Source of the DNA: Chrysophaeum taylorii
Taxonomy: Eukaryota > Sar > Pelagophyceae > Pelagomonadales > Pelagomonadaceae
Length of the DNA stretch: 64,000 bases
Assembly: GCA_029834535.1 (NCBI GenBank)
Contig: JAQMWT010000588.1
Coordinates: 29,813-93,812, forward strand
Reading direction: 5' to 3'
A program made the position numbers and the translations under genes. Under the pieces are notes generated by a model. The model did not search any database and was not told where the DNA came from. It worked only from the letters and a program-made list of their open reading frames with translations. Below, in pieces: positions 22,601-34,482 of the stretch. Each line of letters starts with the position of its first letter. Within the stretch, counting starts at the first letter, position 1.

Positions 22601-25600
22601 GTGGGTTGAGAGATCGGCAGCGAGGACGGCGTGGTGGACGGAGTGGAAGAAGGAAGGAGGGTGGGATGTGAGGTGGGCACAGACAAGGGCGTTCCAGTCG
22701 GAAGGCTTGAGGGAACTGATGTGGGCTGCGACGTGGGCGCGGATGACGGCGCCGCTGTTGGATCCGAAGAGGGGAGAGCAGTCGGGTATGACAATGGTAT
22801 GTTGGTCGGAATTTCCGTCGGCAGCGGTGTGGGTTCCGCAGTGGGCAATGTTGTCGGCGCTGACGATGGGAGAGATGTTGGAGCCGACGTGGGCATTTCC
22901 GTGGGACCGCCAGTTGGTATGCTCGTGGGCGTCGGTGTCGGAAAACCAGTAGGGGGACTTGTAGGACACGATGACGGCATTGACGTCGGTTCATCTGTCG
23001 GGGCATTTGAAGGCAGAGCCGAAGGAGTTGCTGATGGGGAGCTAGAAGGCCGGGATGTTGGATCGGATGACGGCACAGCGGTCGGGGTTGTAGAAGGCGC
23101 GCCACTAGGCTGTGATGTGGGAGCCGAGGACGGCGATGCAGTTGGGATGAACGTCGGGTTTGTGGTGGGGCTCGATGAAGGCGCACCAATCGGAACCTCT
23201 GTTGGCGAGGTAGTCGGTTGACTGCTTGGAAATGTCGTCGGTGTTGTTGATGGCGAGAAAGAGGGCGATGGCGTTGGTTCGTTCGTGGGCACCGCGCTTG
23301 GTATGCTCGTTGGATTCTCCGTAGGCGTGCCAGAAGGAGCATTTGTCGGGGGGAACGACGGCGCTGAAGTTGGCATGCTAGTTGGTAAACTGGTTGGAAG
23401 CGCTGACGGAACGGAAGACGGAGCATGCGTGGGTTGTGCCGTAGGCGCCGAAATTGGAGGAGATGTGGGATTCGAGGATGGAGTTGCAGACGGCTGAGAT
23501 GTGGGCTCTGAAGACGGGACTGCTGTTGGAATGGACGACGGCGTGGCAGTCGGTTCTGAAGAAGGTGTGCCGCTTGGGACGTTTGTGGGTACAGAAGTTG
23601 GCTCATTGGTTGGTGATGATGTCGGCCGTGACGAAGGAAGCGATGTTGGCACTGATGTTGGTATGGCGATGGGCAGACTTGTCGGCAAATCCGTTGGTAT
23701 TCCCGTGGGTGCACTACTCGGAATTGCTGTCGGACAGGACGACGGCAGTAAAGTTGGTGCCGCGGTTGGTGGAGTTGTTGGCAATGCTGACGGCGTTGAC
23801 GACGGGTAGCTGGTGGGATTTGAGCTCGGTGCCGACGACGGCATCGGCGTCGGAATAGAAGATGGGGCAGGTGTGGGTAGGGAAGTTGGCACGGATGACG
23901 GGGTTGCCGTGGGAACGGGTGAGGGTCCAGCAGTGGGCTGCGAGGAAGGAACGTTACTCGGGACTGTCGTTGGTTGTGTCGTTGGAAAGCTTGTCGGTGA
24001 TGATGTTGGTAGCGTGGACGGGAGCGATGAGGGTACCGACGTTGGGTCCGTCGTGGGTGTCACAGTCGGAACGCTCGATGGGAACCCGGTGGGGACGTGA
24101 GTTGGGTCGTTCGTAGGGTATGACGATGGCATCGTAGTTGGCATGCGCGTCGGTAAGTTGGTAGGAAATGCTGTGGGACATGATATCGGGACTGATGAAG
24201 GCGAGGCTGTTGGAATTACCGAAGGAGCAGCAGTCGGACTCGAAGTGGGCCTTGGGATTGGCGCTCCTGTTGGATCAAACGATGGCGTTTCAGTAGGATG
24301 CGAGGAGGGATTGCCGCTTGGTGCAACCGTCGGCAATGGTGTCGGTTCGCTCGAAGGCAAAGATGTCGGCCCGGACGAAGGCAGTGAGGATGGTACCGCT
24401 GTCGGCATGGTAGTGGGCGCAATAGTTGGCATGCTCGTCGGTAGTCCCGTCGGCAAGTTGCTAGGGATAGCGGTGGGACGCGAAGACGGAAGTGAGGTAG
24501 GCGCACTGGTTGGTGGACTCGTCGGTAAAGGTGAAGGGGCTGAAGTTGGCACTCTGGTTGGTTGCAAGCTTGGTGCCGACGACGGCGAAGCTGTCGGAGT
24601 GGAAGAAGGTACGGCTGTGGGTTGGTCAGTGGGCGAAGATGATGGGGCTGTTGTCGGAACATTCGTAGGTCCTGCAGTAGATTGTGATGAAGGCGCACTA
24701 CTCGGAGCTGACGTGGGTTGTGTCGTCGGTCGGCTTGTTGGTGACGAAGTTGGTGCTCTGGACGGTAGCGACGAGGGCGCAGATGTTGGGTCACTCGTGG
24801 GAGAAAATGTTGGGAGGCTTATTGGTGTTCCCGTGGGCATGCCCGTTGGAATATCAGTGGGGTGGGAGGATGGCACCGAAGTTGAAACATCTGTCGGCCT
24901 GCTGGTCGGCAATGCGGAAGGACTGGTGGATGGAATGATAGTGGGTTGTGAAATCGGTGCTGGAGATGGTGAAAAAGATGGAATTGTGGAAGGAATAGCG
25001 GTTGGACGCGAACTGGGCGCTGATGTTGGTGTAGTTGTTGGAGATGTCGTTGGCACAGCACTAGGCTTTGACGAAGGCATTGAGGAGGGTGTTGCAGTTG
25101 GGCGAGACGAGGGAAGTATGGAAGGCTGCAGAGAAGGGGCTTCACTTGGAACGGCGGTCGGTCTGGGGGTTGGCACACCCGATGGTGATGACGTAGGTGG
25201 CGGCGATGGGTGAGATGATGGAGCAGCTGTTGGCTCGTTGGTGGGACTGCCAGTCGGTAATTCTGTCGGTGCCGACGTTGGCGAGCCTTTTGGTAACGCT
25301 GAAGGAATGGATGTAGGAGCGCTCGTGGGTTGTGGCGTCGGTGGTGGCGACGGGGAAGCACTCGGAGACGAAGAAGGTGAGGCGTTAGGCAGCGAAGATG
25401 GAGCCGAGGACGGTGTTAACGTCGGGACAGCCGAGGGTGCAGCGGTAGGCTGCGGCATTGGCGCCATGGTGGGAGACACAGTTGGTAATGAAGTGGGTTC
25501 GATAGTCGGCAGCGAAGTTGGCGAGGAGGAAGGCAGCGATGATGGTATCAAACTCGGCTCGTTGGTGGGAAAACTGGACGGCGCACTCGATGGAAGTTCC

Positions 25601-27115
25601 GTGGGTAGAAGAGTAGGGACATTGGTAGGGCACGATGTCGGGCTTATCTTGGATGGTACTGGGGTCGGACATCGCGTCGGCGTAGAGGTTGGGATCGAAG
25701 ATGGTTTAAAAGTCGGCACATCCGAAGGCGCGCTCGTCGGCAAGTGTGTTTCGCTACACTGGTTTTCGTGAAGGAGAATGGTGTCGTCACCGAACGCGGC
25801 GCTTATCACGTCGATATCGCTATCCCCATCTACGTCCGAGGCAACGAGCGCCAAAGCTCGATTTGCGGACGACGTGATGACTTCTTCATTAAAAGTCTGC
25901 GAGCCGTCGTTTTTGAACCACCTGACAGTATTGTCGTCTTCGGATGCTGCGAGGACGTCCACGTCGCCATCGCCATCGAGGTCCAACGCGTAGACGAATG
26001 CTGCCCCCAGTGCACTCGACGATATTACATGCGCCGTGAACGACTCTGATCCGTCGTTTTCGAACCAGCGAATCGAGTTGTCTGAAGAAGACGCCGAGAG
26101 AACGTCGTTGTCTGAATCACTGTCGAGATCGACAGAAAACACAGAGTAGACCGTTTGTGCTTCCGTAGTCACCGTGTATGCGCTCCACTCATAGTCGCCG
26201 AATCGATCCTCTCCTCTGTTTTCAAAGAAATAGATAGAGTCTTCGCCGGAGGCGGCAACCAGGATGTCGGCGTCGGAATCCGAGTCCAAATCGTAAACAG
26301 TCACAGCAAAGGCTCCGCTAAGCGAGCTCGAAATGACAATGCTTGAAAAAAATTGACTTCCATTGTTTAAATGCCACGTGATGGTGTTCGACAAGTAACC
26401 AGCACTTGCGACGTCCACCTGCTCGCACGAAAGATAAGCAGCGTCGGAGTGGTGTTTCTTCTTACATCGCTATCGCCGTCGAAGTCTGCGGCTGCAACAG
26501 AAATGGCACCGTCGACAGCGCTACTGATGACGTGCGTCGTGAAAGACGGGGACGACGCGCCATCGGATTCGTGCCATCGAACCGTGTCGTCACTAAACGA
26601 CGCCGAAAGAAAATCGACGTCTGCGTCGCTGTCCAAATCAATCGGAAAAACATTTTGGACTCCATTAGCCTCGGTCGTGATCGTGTACTTCGCAAAACTC
26701 TCGTCTTCACCGTTGTACCACGCCACTTCGTCATCCTGTGAATTGCTGGCGACAATGTCAACGTACGCGTCGGAGTTCAGATCGAGCGCGTACACCGATC
26801 TGTGGCGGCGACGCTTTATGCGAATGATTTTCACCACGCTGTCTAATCACATTAACAGAGACATATGCATGTAGACACAAGCAGACTGGCGCATGTCGGC
26901 AGTTCTGCAAATCACAATAGACACGTGAAAATGACAGAAAGCGTGTACTCCGACAGTGACGTCACACCGTTGGCGGTTGAGTCGACCGTGGTCGCCGTCG
27001 ACGCGAAGGCCATATAGCTGCATTCCGTCAGAAGGGCTCGATGCTCGAAGGCGGGTCCCGCTTCGTCGTCGGATCGCGCAAGCATGAACCAAACTGCGAG
27101 AGCAAGTTGTCGCAT
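16603..27115 (-). CDS. Giant cell-surface protein: FG-GAP repeats, P-S/T-x-x stalk, six-cysteine modules, TM, cytosolic tail
   Basis: Exons 27115-26961, 26799-26466 and 26418-16603 give 3,434 residues. Intron 2 (26465-26419, 47 nt, GTAAGA...GCAG) is firm: it joins ADFDGDSD to VDVASAGY. Intron 1 (161 nt) is tentative, chosen because it gives [15 protein letters not shown], in register with the other repeats. [15 protein letters not shown] may be a signal peptide. About six FG-GAP/VCBS-like repeats (D-L-D-S-D-S-D-x-D-I/V-L, then W-F-E-N-D-G) follow. Next is an uninterrupted stalk of over 2,000 residues built of four-residue P-S/T-x-x steps. Then come a folded segment ([19 protein letters not shown]...), a second short stalk, two six-cysteine modules resembling ShKT folds (C-x-D ... 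C-G-L-C and C-G-Y-C), a transmembrane helix [20 protein letters not shown], and a tail of about 230 residues. Likely an adhesion or cell-cover protein. Ligand unknown. Confidence 0.8.
21441..21920 (-). repeat. 120-bp tandem higher-order repeat inside the stalk coding region
   Basis: Four consecutive copies of a 120-bp unit are visible. The line-aligned blocks at 21481, 21601, 21721 and 21841 are almost the same base for base. Each encodes a 40-residue block of the form [18 protein letters not shown]..., while the rest of the stalk shows only the basic 12-base (P-S/T-x-x) periodicity. The copies differ mainly by single substitutions, which implies a recent local expansion. Confidence 0.85.
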
Positions 27116-27385
27116 TGCTACCTATTGTTGACGACTCTTCATTCTATACAAGTTCTGCCCGCCGCTGATGACGGCACGCCCCCTCCACAGAGATAGGAGC
27201 TCTTCGGGTGGAGACGCTTCGTAGACAATAGCAAATCTTCTTTGCAATCTTTAAAGATATCTTGTACCGGAGCTTACTACCGGTACGTGATTTCGCGGAC
27301 CCACACCCCCGAAAACCCTGCACCGAAACCTTCGAGCACCCACAAGCACTCAGAAACTAAACAAACCCTGCTCAACCCCCCACTC

Positions 27386-28564
27386 TTACCAGTCGACATT
27401 TAAACACCCAAAAATCGATGAATATCCTGGCGTGACGTGCACGCGAGTCCACGTGCGCACGACCGGCTCATCTACCACGCAACTGTTTCCGTTGTGTTCG
27501 GAAAGTTTTTTCAAGCTTCGAGCTTTTCGAGAGACCGTCACGAAAGTACCTGAGCAAGCTAGAGTTTGATATAAGATAGCGAGTTTTTTGGGGGTTGTGT
27601 CGCGATGAAGCACGAAGAAGCAAGCGTGAATGCAGCGTGCCGGCCCAGAGTAAAGTGTGACGTTGAATTCGAAGTTTACTATTTGGCCGCCCTGGCCGAA
27701 GCGGCGACGAAGTTTGGGGTCACCCGTTTCTTCCACGAAAGCTTCGGGGTAGACGCAAAAATTCTCGAAAGCGGACAAACGGACGAAGCTTTGGTCGGTG
27801 AGGTCGAGGGTGCGATCCCCGAGTTCGAACTGGTTGACGATCTGCTAGCCCACCCGGTGTCGGCGATTTCGTCTTCGCCGCCGAGGTCGTAGAGAGTCAT
27901 ATCCAGATCGGCAAAACCGATGTTGACATGGAAGCATGGCCAGAGTGGCTGGCCATGCTCCCACAGCCGAATACGACACATTCCCAGCTTGCGGTTGTAG
28001 GCGACTTCTAGCATGTGAATCTCTGGCGGGGTGCTTAGCGCTATCCTTTTTGGCCAAAACGAGCGACGTGGAGCATCTTAGTGAAACGGGATCCGCTCGT
28101 AGAACACATAGACGGGCTTGTCAGTGAGGAAAATGTCGAATACCATAGCCGTGTCAAAGTCGACCATCGATGGCACGCAAACGCCGAGGCGGAGTCGTTC
28201 TCGGGATCCGTCACCTTGAAGGAGCGAGACTCGTCTACTTCTGTTCCCTGCGCATCTCGGTGCGCACGACTAGCGCGGAATTTTCCCACGCGTCCGAGGG
28301 TCTGGCGTGTTTGACGTTGATCGCGTCATCGAACTAGGCCATGGACCGACATTTCCCTCTCTGTTCATTGGATTGGCTATTTGGAACACACCTTCGCGCG
28401 TACGAATTATCTTGCTTTCGTCTGCGAGGCGAGACGGGACAGTCGTTGGCGTACGACGAATTCTCGGCCGACGGCTCATACGAAAAGTCTTCGAACGCAC
28501 GGTGAAACAACATCATTTGTGCTTCCGCCGTGTCGATAAGCACCAACGCAAGTACCCCTTGCAC
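27386..28564 (-). pseudogene. Decayed or unresolved unknown gene
   Basis: Codon-biased segments lie in order on the minus strand but in different frames. 28564-28334 has LVLIDTAEAQMMLFHRAFED. After an in-frame TAG the same frame continues FDDAINVKHARPSDAWENSA (about 28330-28255). 28180-28080 gives VCVPSMVDFDTAMVFDIFLT and ends in a TAA. 28014-27850 has LEVAYNRKLGMCRIRLWEHG. A shifted frame, 27840-27386, gives QIVNQFELGDRTLDLTDQSF and more. Some breaks might be introns, but I could not find GT-AG pairs that heal all of them, and the TAG sits where a codon such as CAG would fit. No family recognised. A lost gene is the simplest reading; an expressed gene with several introns is possible. Confidence 0.35.
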
Positions 28565-28687
28565 GCTGGAACATCACCATGGTCTTCCAGTTAAGGCCGT
28601 TCCTCGTCTTCATCATAGTGTGCAACAACTTTAATCAAGAGAAGACCCAATCCTTCATGCACCACACACACACCCCCCCCTTACCAG

Positions 28688-29723
28688 TCCTAACTACTAA
28701 TCGACAGATGTTTGTCTGTCTGTCTGTTTGTCTGTTTGTCCCTCGATTTAGGGTAAGGATCAGGTAGGCGCGAGAGTAAGGATCAGGTAGAAGCGAGAGC
28801 CAGACAGTGATCCTCCAAGCCGTCTACGGCGACCTCGCAGACTATTTCCACGACCCGCGGCGGCTCTTTCAGCGCGCCATTCTCACGCCCCGTCGAAACG
28901 ATGTTGTCGATGCTGACAACGCGCGCATGACCGCGGCCTTTTTTTCCCGAAGACGAGGCGTCGGAGTTCTTTTCGGCCGACTAGGTTGGGTCGGAAGCCG
29001 ACGCCTCGCTCTTTACAGTCGAGTTTTGAACTCCCTGACAACCAACGGCATGCTGACTTTGATCGCGAGCTTAAAGTCTTCGCAACCTCGACCCGTCGCA
29101 CGGCCACTGCAACGGTACCAGATACATGATCGATCGTGTCGTTGTCACCGAGGCTCCTCCAACCTGTATCCCGTAAGGCCCGCCGACGCCAAACGATCAC
29201 CAAGAGCCAGGGCCAGACGCCCCGCGAGGTCGGCGTCCTCTTGCCCACAAGCCCGTCTTCTGTCACGTCCAGCTCTACGTGGCTCTCTGTCGATCGGCAA
29301 CCCCGAGAATATGCTCTTCTGAGTCGACGACTCCACCCTACCTCACACGTGCTCCGCAATACCGATAAGCCCCCTCCCGGCGTCTACACGCGCACTGTAG
29401 GTGAACTTACTGGGACCAGGTGAACTAACTGGGGTTTGAGATTGGGATAGGTGAATATAGTGACCAGGTGAACTTACTGGGACCAGGTGAACATACTGGG
29501 GTTTTAGAGCAAAGGGTTTTTAGAGTAAACTCACTCAAAGGTAGGCGGCGCGTGCGGATCGAAGCAGCTTAGATTGGCGGAGGCGAGAGCGACGAGCTCA
29601 AAGGAGTTGGTGTGAGCTAGGTGAACTTACTGACCAGGTGAACTTATATGAAACTTACTGGGAACCAGGTGAAAATGCTGGGGTTAGAGATTGGGACTAG
29701 GTGAACTTACTGGCCTGCACTTG
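28688..29723 (+). mobile_element. Helitron-like repeat element, copy A
   Basis: Begins TCCTAACTACTAATCGACAG, then a TGTC/TTTG microsatellite, a block with repeated TAAGGATCAGGTAGGCGCGA, a broken helicase tail, and a 3' zone of degenerate 19-bp minisatellite units (AGGTGAACTTACTGGGACC). It ends GGCCTGCACTTG followed by T. No target-site duplication is seen: left flank CTTACCAG, right flank TCGACCTT. Confidence 0.7.
28807..29400 (+). pseudogene. PIF1-type helicase tail fragment (copy A)
   Basis: Segments match in order the C-terminal part of PIF1-like helicases of Helitrons: AILTPRRNDVVDADNARM, then LNSLTTNGM, then NLDP...CNGTRYMIDRV in another frame, then ITKSQGQTPREVGV and a PVFCHVQLYVAL-type segment. 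Frames change between segments, and a TAG follows the FFSAD-equivalent position, so no functional enzyme is encoded. The same lesions recur in other copies of the element. Confidence 0.7.
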
Positions 29724-29913
29724 TCGACCTTTAAAGAGAACACCCAATACCCAAAGGACTGCAACTTGTATACAATTATATAATAAAACAAGTACAGGCC
29801 AGTAAGTTCACCTACTCCCAATCTCTAACCCCAGTAAGTTCACCTGGTCCCAGTAAGTTTCACATAAGTTCACCTGGTCAGTAAGTTCACCTAGCTCACA
29901 CCAACTCCTTTGA

Positions 29914-30172
29914 TAGGGTCGGATAAGAAAACGAGACTAGCCCGCGCCGCAACGACGGGTCCTACAACGCGTGGGCTTTTCCCTTTTTTTGCGTGAGGGG
30001 ACGAAAGGATACCGACTTCACTATGGGGACTAGTTCCATCGCGACGATCTCGCGGCGTGGCGGCACATACTGCTTGAGTACAAATGAACATAGCTCAGCG
30101 ATCCGTTGAGTATGTCTTAGTACAAACTGAAACATAGTTAACGGCTCGTACGAACTTTCTTATCCGACCCTA
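29914..30172. mobile_element. 259-bp MITE, copy 1
   Basis: Ends are perfect terminal inverted repeats TAGGGTCGGATAAGAAA (17 bp). It is flanked by a 7-bp duplication CCTTTGA at 29907-29913 and 30173-30179. The empty site is visible in other copies of the host repeat (for example near 44088), where CCTTTGA occurs once, so both insertion and duplication are directly demonstrated. It has no coding capacity. The TAGGG start resembles hAT ends, but hAT elements duplicate 8 bp, so the superfamily is undecided. Confidence 0.85.
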
Positions 30173-30359
30173 CCTTTGAGCTCGTCGCTCTCACCCCCGC
30201 CAATCTAAGCTGCTTTGATCCGCACGCGCCGCCAACCTTTGAGTGAGTTTACTCAAAAAACCCTTTGCTCTAAAAACCCCAGTATGTTCACCTGGTCCCA
30301 GTTTCACCTGGTCACTCAGTTCACCTAGTCCCAATCTCAAACCCCAGTAAGTTCACGTG

Positions 30360-30970
30360 GTCCCAGTAAGTTCACTTATAGTGCGCGTGTAGACGCCGGG
30401 AGGGGGCTTATCGGAATTGCGCAGCACGTGTGGGGTAGGGTGGAGTCGTCGACCCAGATGAGTATATCCTCGGGGATGCCGATCGACAGAGAGCCACGTA
30501 GAGCTGGACGTGGCAGAAGACGGGCTTGGGAAAGAGGACGCCGACCTCGCGGGGCGTCTGGCCCTGGCTCTTGTTGATCGTTTGGCGTCGGCGGGCCTTA
30601 AGCGATACAGGTTGGAGGAGCCTCGGTGACAACGACACGATCGATCATGTATCTGGTACCGTTGCAGTGGCCGTGCGACGGGTCGAGGTTGCGAAGACTT
30701 TAAGCTCGCGATCAAAGTCAGCATCCCGTTGGTTGTCAGCGAGTTGAAAACTCGACTGTAAAGAGCGAGGCGTCGGCTTCCGACCCAACCTAGTCGGCCG
30801 AAAAGAACTCCGACGCCTCGTCTCCTGGAAAAAATGGCCGCGGTCATGCGCGCGTTGTCAGCATCGACAACATCGTTTCGACGGGGCGTGAGAATGGCGC
30901 GCTGAAAGAGCCGCCGCGGGTCGTGGAAATAGTCTGCGAGGTCGCCGTAGACGGCTTGGAGGATCACTGT
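30360..30970 (-). pseudogene. PIF1-type helicase tail fragment (copy B)
   Basis: Same segment order as in copy A. This copy keeps the family-typical INKSQGQT form of the motif, where most copies read ITKSQGQT. Frameshifts between segments are shared with the other copies. Confidence 0.7.
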
Positions 30971-31102
30971 CTGGCTCTCGCGCCTACGTGATCCTTACTC
31001 TCGCGCCTACCTGATCCTTACCCTAAATCGAGGGACAAACAGACAGACAAACAGACAGACAAACAGACAGACAGACAAACATCTGTCGATTAGTAGTTAG
31101 GA

Positions 31103-34100
31103 TGTATTTGCACACAATTACGGATCTGAAGTCCAATACATCATATCCTAGACATGATAAAACTTCAAGGAATCACTTCTCCGTATTACATCATTTGTAG
31201 TCCATGCGCCAGGTGCATCGCCATAAAATTGCCACGGTCTATTACTTGTTCGTGACAGAAATCCGAACGAATTAAAGCAACTTAAAAACCGTGACCACCG
31301 CATGGACGCACCTGGCGCCGAACTCTAAGCCAGCGGCACCGCCGGCCTACAGGTCGCTCGGCCAAAGCACGGCGAGCTTCGGGCCGCATGTGGGTACCAC
31401 TGTCTGAGCACGATAGACCCTATATATGGTTACAGACAGCATTGGGAGCATCAGAGCCGCCTGCCGAGGAGTTAGGCGATCGTCACTGCTGAATCGAAAT
31501 CGCCCGCGCCCAGTTGTACCGAGCATGTTCGAGCTACGCCATAGCCGCCGAAGCTGCGGGACGAGCGGATCATGGAGCGACCGCACTCAGTGGAAGGGGC
31601 TTGTAGAGCTCGTCACGACACGCGTCGCGCGAAGTCACTCTCCTCCCTAGGCACTGCGGCGTGCTTGGCTTGCCCTATACTTGATGGATGGCAGTGGTGG
31701 CGACGGCGATCGTGGCGGCACTGCCCGCGAACCAAGTCTCAGCATCTTCTTTTCCTACTTGGGGGTTTTAATCGCGCAAGACTTTGGTCACCTGCGATAC
31801 GGTGACGCTGCGGCTTGCTCCTATTTCTGCCGTTCTTGATTCCGCTCATTCTGGCTCTTTAATATTGGCGGTTGCTTTTTGGTGCTTTCTTCGCCTTTCT
31901 CGGCGGTCATTTTTATTCTCGATCTCTTCCTCTGCTAACCGCATGGCTGCGATGGAGAACGGTCCCTTATGAATCGTGCGCCTTGTGACGGCACCCGCTC
32001 TTCCGGCGTCCCTCCCGGCGTAGGTTGGCACCTGTTCGCCTCCCGGGCGGGCTGGTTGGAAGCGGGAAGTTAGTTCACAGTGGGACAGGGAATGGCCGGG
32101 GGGCGCAGAAGGAAGAGTTAACGACGAGTTGGTTCTCGGTTACATCGCGGTCTGCGCGTCGCATGGCGACAAGCCTGATGATCACTCTCCGTTGACTCCG
32201 CTTTCGGCGTCCCTCGTCTGCACACACTGTGCCTCTGATCCCAAGTACCACGGCGCTGGGATTATCCTACGTCCCGTCTGGGATTAGACTACGCCACGTG
32301 GGCTGGCCTATAGTTAGTTAGTTAGTCCTCTGCGATCCTCCATTCTGGTTCTCCCAGCCTTGGAGTTGCTTGCTACAAAAAAATATACAGTGATATCAAT
32401 CATGATGATAATATTGATTCGTCTGCAATTTTCGATTCTGGTTCTTCGAGCCTGGGAACTGATTGCCATATTAACCGGGGGTTGCAACCATTAAAAAAAG
32501 AAAATTAGGAATCGGCATGGCGACAGGCCACCAATCATCCGCCGACTCTCCTTTGTGCACCCCTCGTCTGATTGCTTTGTGATCCTGATCCCGCGCTCTA
32601 CGGCGCTCAGATCAGCCTACGACCCATGCACTTGACTGGCCCATAATTAAGTGATCGGCAAAACAAAGAAAATAATTTTGGTATCCGCGCGGAGGCTATA
32701 AGAGGCGGGCACCTGGAGGACGTCATGGAAGGGGTGCCGGCGCCTGGTCGTTGCGATATACAATCCATCCCTGCAAGGCCGCCTCTCCTGGCAAATTCGA
32801 AATGAACTCGCAGCCCGCTCCGTGAAGCCGCTTGCGAATGCATCGGCTGCCGAAGGCCGACTTACATAGAGTTTTTTGGAACATCGCGGGCCGGTGCGAT
32901 GAGCGGAGAATGGTGTTGCTTGAGAGCAGCAGGACATTTTAGAGAAGAAACTCATAACGTGGGCCAATCTGTACGGCCTGTGGGCATCTCGCCGGCAGTA
33001 TTGAGTGCGTCGGTCACGACGGTCGTGACTATGTTCTCTGCGACTGGCGCACGTGCTGATCGAAGACGATGTGCCGGCCGACGCCCAGTCTTCAGCTTGC
33101 GCACGCCTGGTGCGCCAGCGAGGGAACATCCGTGTGGATCGGCCGTATCAATTCGACGACCCCATTTTCCGTTCTGGATTGGCGTGTTCAGCGACGGGAT
33201 CAAGCTTTGGGTTGGTCAGCTGCTTTCTCGCGTCGGTAAGAGCATGTTCTGGGTCCAGAAATTGGAAACTGGTGGGTCCACAGACCAAGCTTTGTTGTCG
33301 TCGAAGAAGACGACAAGGACGACGCAATAGACAGTGTTGAGGCGTGGCTTATCGACGGTCTTTCATTTGTCCGAAGAACGCGCTAGCCTACATCGATTCG
33401 TTAACCAGCTCAACTGGCTCACCGGGGCGCAATGCGACTGGAGTAACAACTCGTTGGCATTGTACAAATAGGAACTGTAGGTCATACCTGGCTCGCACAC
33501 CCTCTGCGAGGAGCTCGATGATAAAAAGTAGAATTGGCGTCTATGAGAAGTTCTTACTCGATCTCGAAGCCACACGCGACATACTCGTTACACCCTCCGC
33601 ACGTCGCGCAACAAGCCAAACGATGCTCATCGCTTATTGATGCCGTTGCAATCGGACCTGGCGAGCTGCATCTTTGAAGCCGGCATCGATGATTTGGCCA
33701 ATCGCGGCAAGCCCTCGATTTCGTTTAGAATATGTGCTACTTGCGTCCTGACGACGAGCCTCATGGAATGCAGCATCTACGGCAAAATCGCACTATTGGT
33801 CCAGGCACTATCAGATCATCCTGCGAAGGCAGGGGACAAAACGGAATGCGCGGGTCGACGTCGTCGCAAAGCTGGCGCGAATTAGGCCGCATGGAGAGCT
33901 TACGACGAGCACTCGACCGACCGAATATGCCGTCATCCGTGTTGGTGAGCTCGGTGCATCTTCTTGGGAGATAATTATTGTCTTGGATCCTCAGGAGCCT
34001 ACCACTATATTACAGCATGCATGGGTCGCATGCTACCAGTACTCGGCAAGAGCATTTCATCCCGCACAATGGCGTTTCCTCGCTCATCGAGCCTGGTGGC

Positions 34101-34482
34101 TGCTAGTCGAAGCAATAAGAAGAATGCACAATATCACGATCGAGGTGTGGGATAGGACGAGGGACATGGTACGCATTTCGTGATCCGGGTGGCTCGGTGC
34201 GAGTCAAATATCACAATTAAAAGAGGCTTCACTAGATCCGGGTGGCTCAGTACGAGCCAAATATCACAATTACAAGAGGCTTCACTTGTTGCGGGAAAAA
34301 AAAAAGCACTTGCCAATATTGAGTCCCCTGTCGCCCGCCGGAAAGGGTGACGCAGAGCATAGGCTTTCGATGCTGGCGAGGCCATCATAGACATCCTGTA
34401 CGACGGAGCCTACCCGACGGTCTTCCTCGACCCACACCACGCATTTCGGCCATATAGAGAGAGGATGTCATGTCGCAAGGAT
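31103..34482. other. Gene-poor interval of about 3.4 kb
   Basis: Only short frames on both strands and no recognised gene. A diverged duplication is visible: blocks beginning CATGGCGACA near 32163 and 32516, each followed by a CCCTCGTCTG-containing stretch, and related segments near 32335-32380 and 32430-32475. A 53-bp tandem duplication sits at 34182-34287. The open stretch 33983-34183 (+), which includes ARAFHPAQWRFLAHRAWWLL, looks weakly coding but matches nothing I know. Confidence 0.4.
34182..34287. repeat. 53-bp tandem duplication
   Basis: Two adjacent copies starting GATCCGGGTGGCTC at 34182 and 34235 differ by a few substitutions. Each contains AAATATCACAATTA. They lie between the gene-poor interval and the CRM-domain gene. 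Confidence 0.85.

Larger units (their letters stand above)
29788..31102 (-). mobile_element. Helitron-like repeat element, copy B (inverted, interrupted by a small transposon)
   Basis: On the minus strand it starts TCCTAACTACTAATCG (near 31102) and ends at CTTGT (29788). It is the inverted partner of copy A across a 64-bp spacer. It is about 0.26 kb longer than the other copies because of the small inverted-repeat transposon at 29914-30172. No target-site duplication flanks the whole element. Confidence 0.7.

Noticed and set aside
20376-23714. A 1,112-codon minus-strand open frame within the giant gene
   Set aside because: It is the same strand as the stalk but another frame. The 12-base repeat keeps all frames open; only the P-S/T-x-x frame connects to the folded head, cysteine modules and membrane helix.
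19241-25771. Long plus-strand frames rich in V-G-D and G-A-D repeats
   Set aside because: They are exact antisense shadows of the P-S/T-x-x codons, with no starts, signals or domains of their own.
29891-30091. 66-codon frame inside the MITE, also present in the second copy
   Set aside because: It is shared only because the two elements are nearly identical, and it has no transposase features.
33344-33640. Possible transposase remnant (RWHCTNRNCRSYLARTPSAR)
   Set aside because: Slightly reminiscent of zinc-ribbon transposase N-termini, but no catalytic residues follow and frames are broken; not enough to call.
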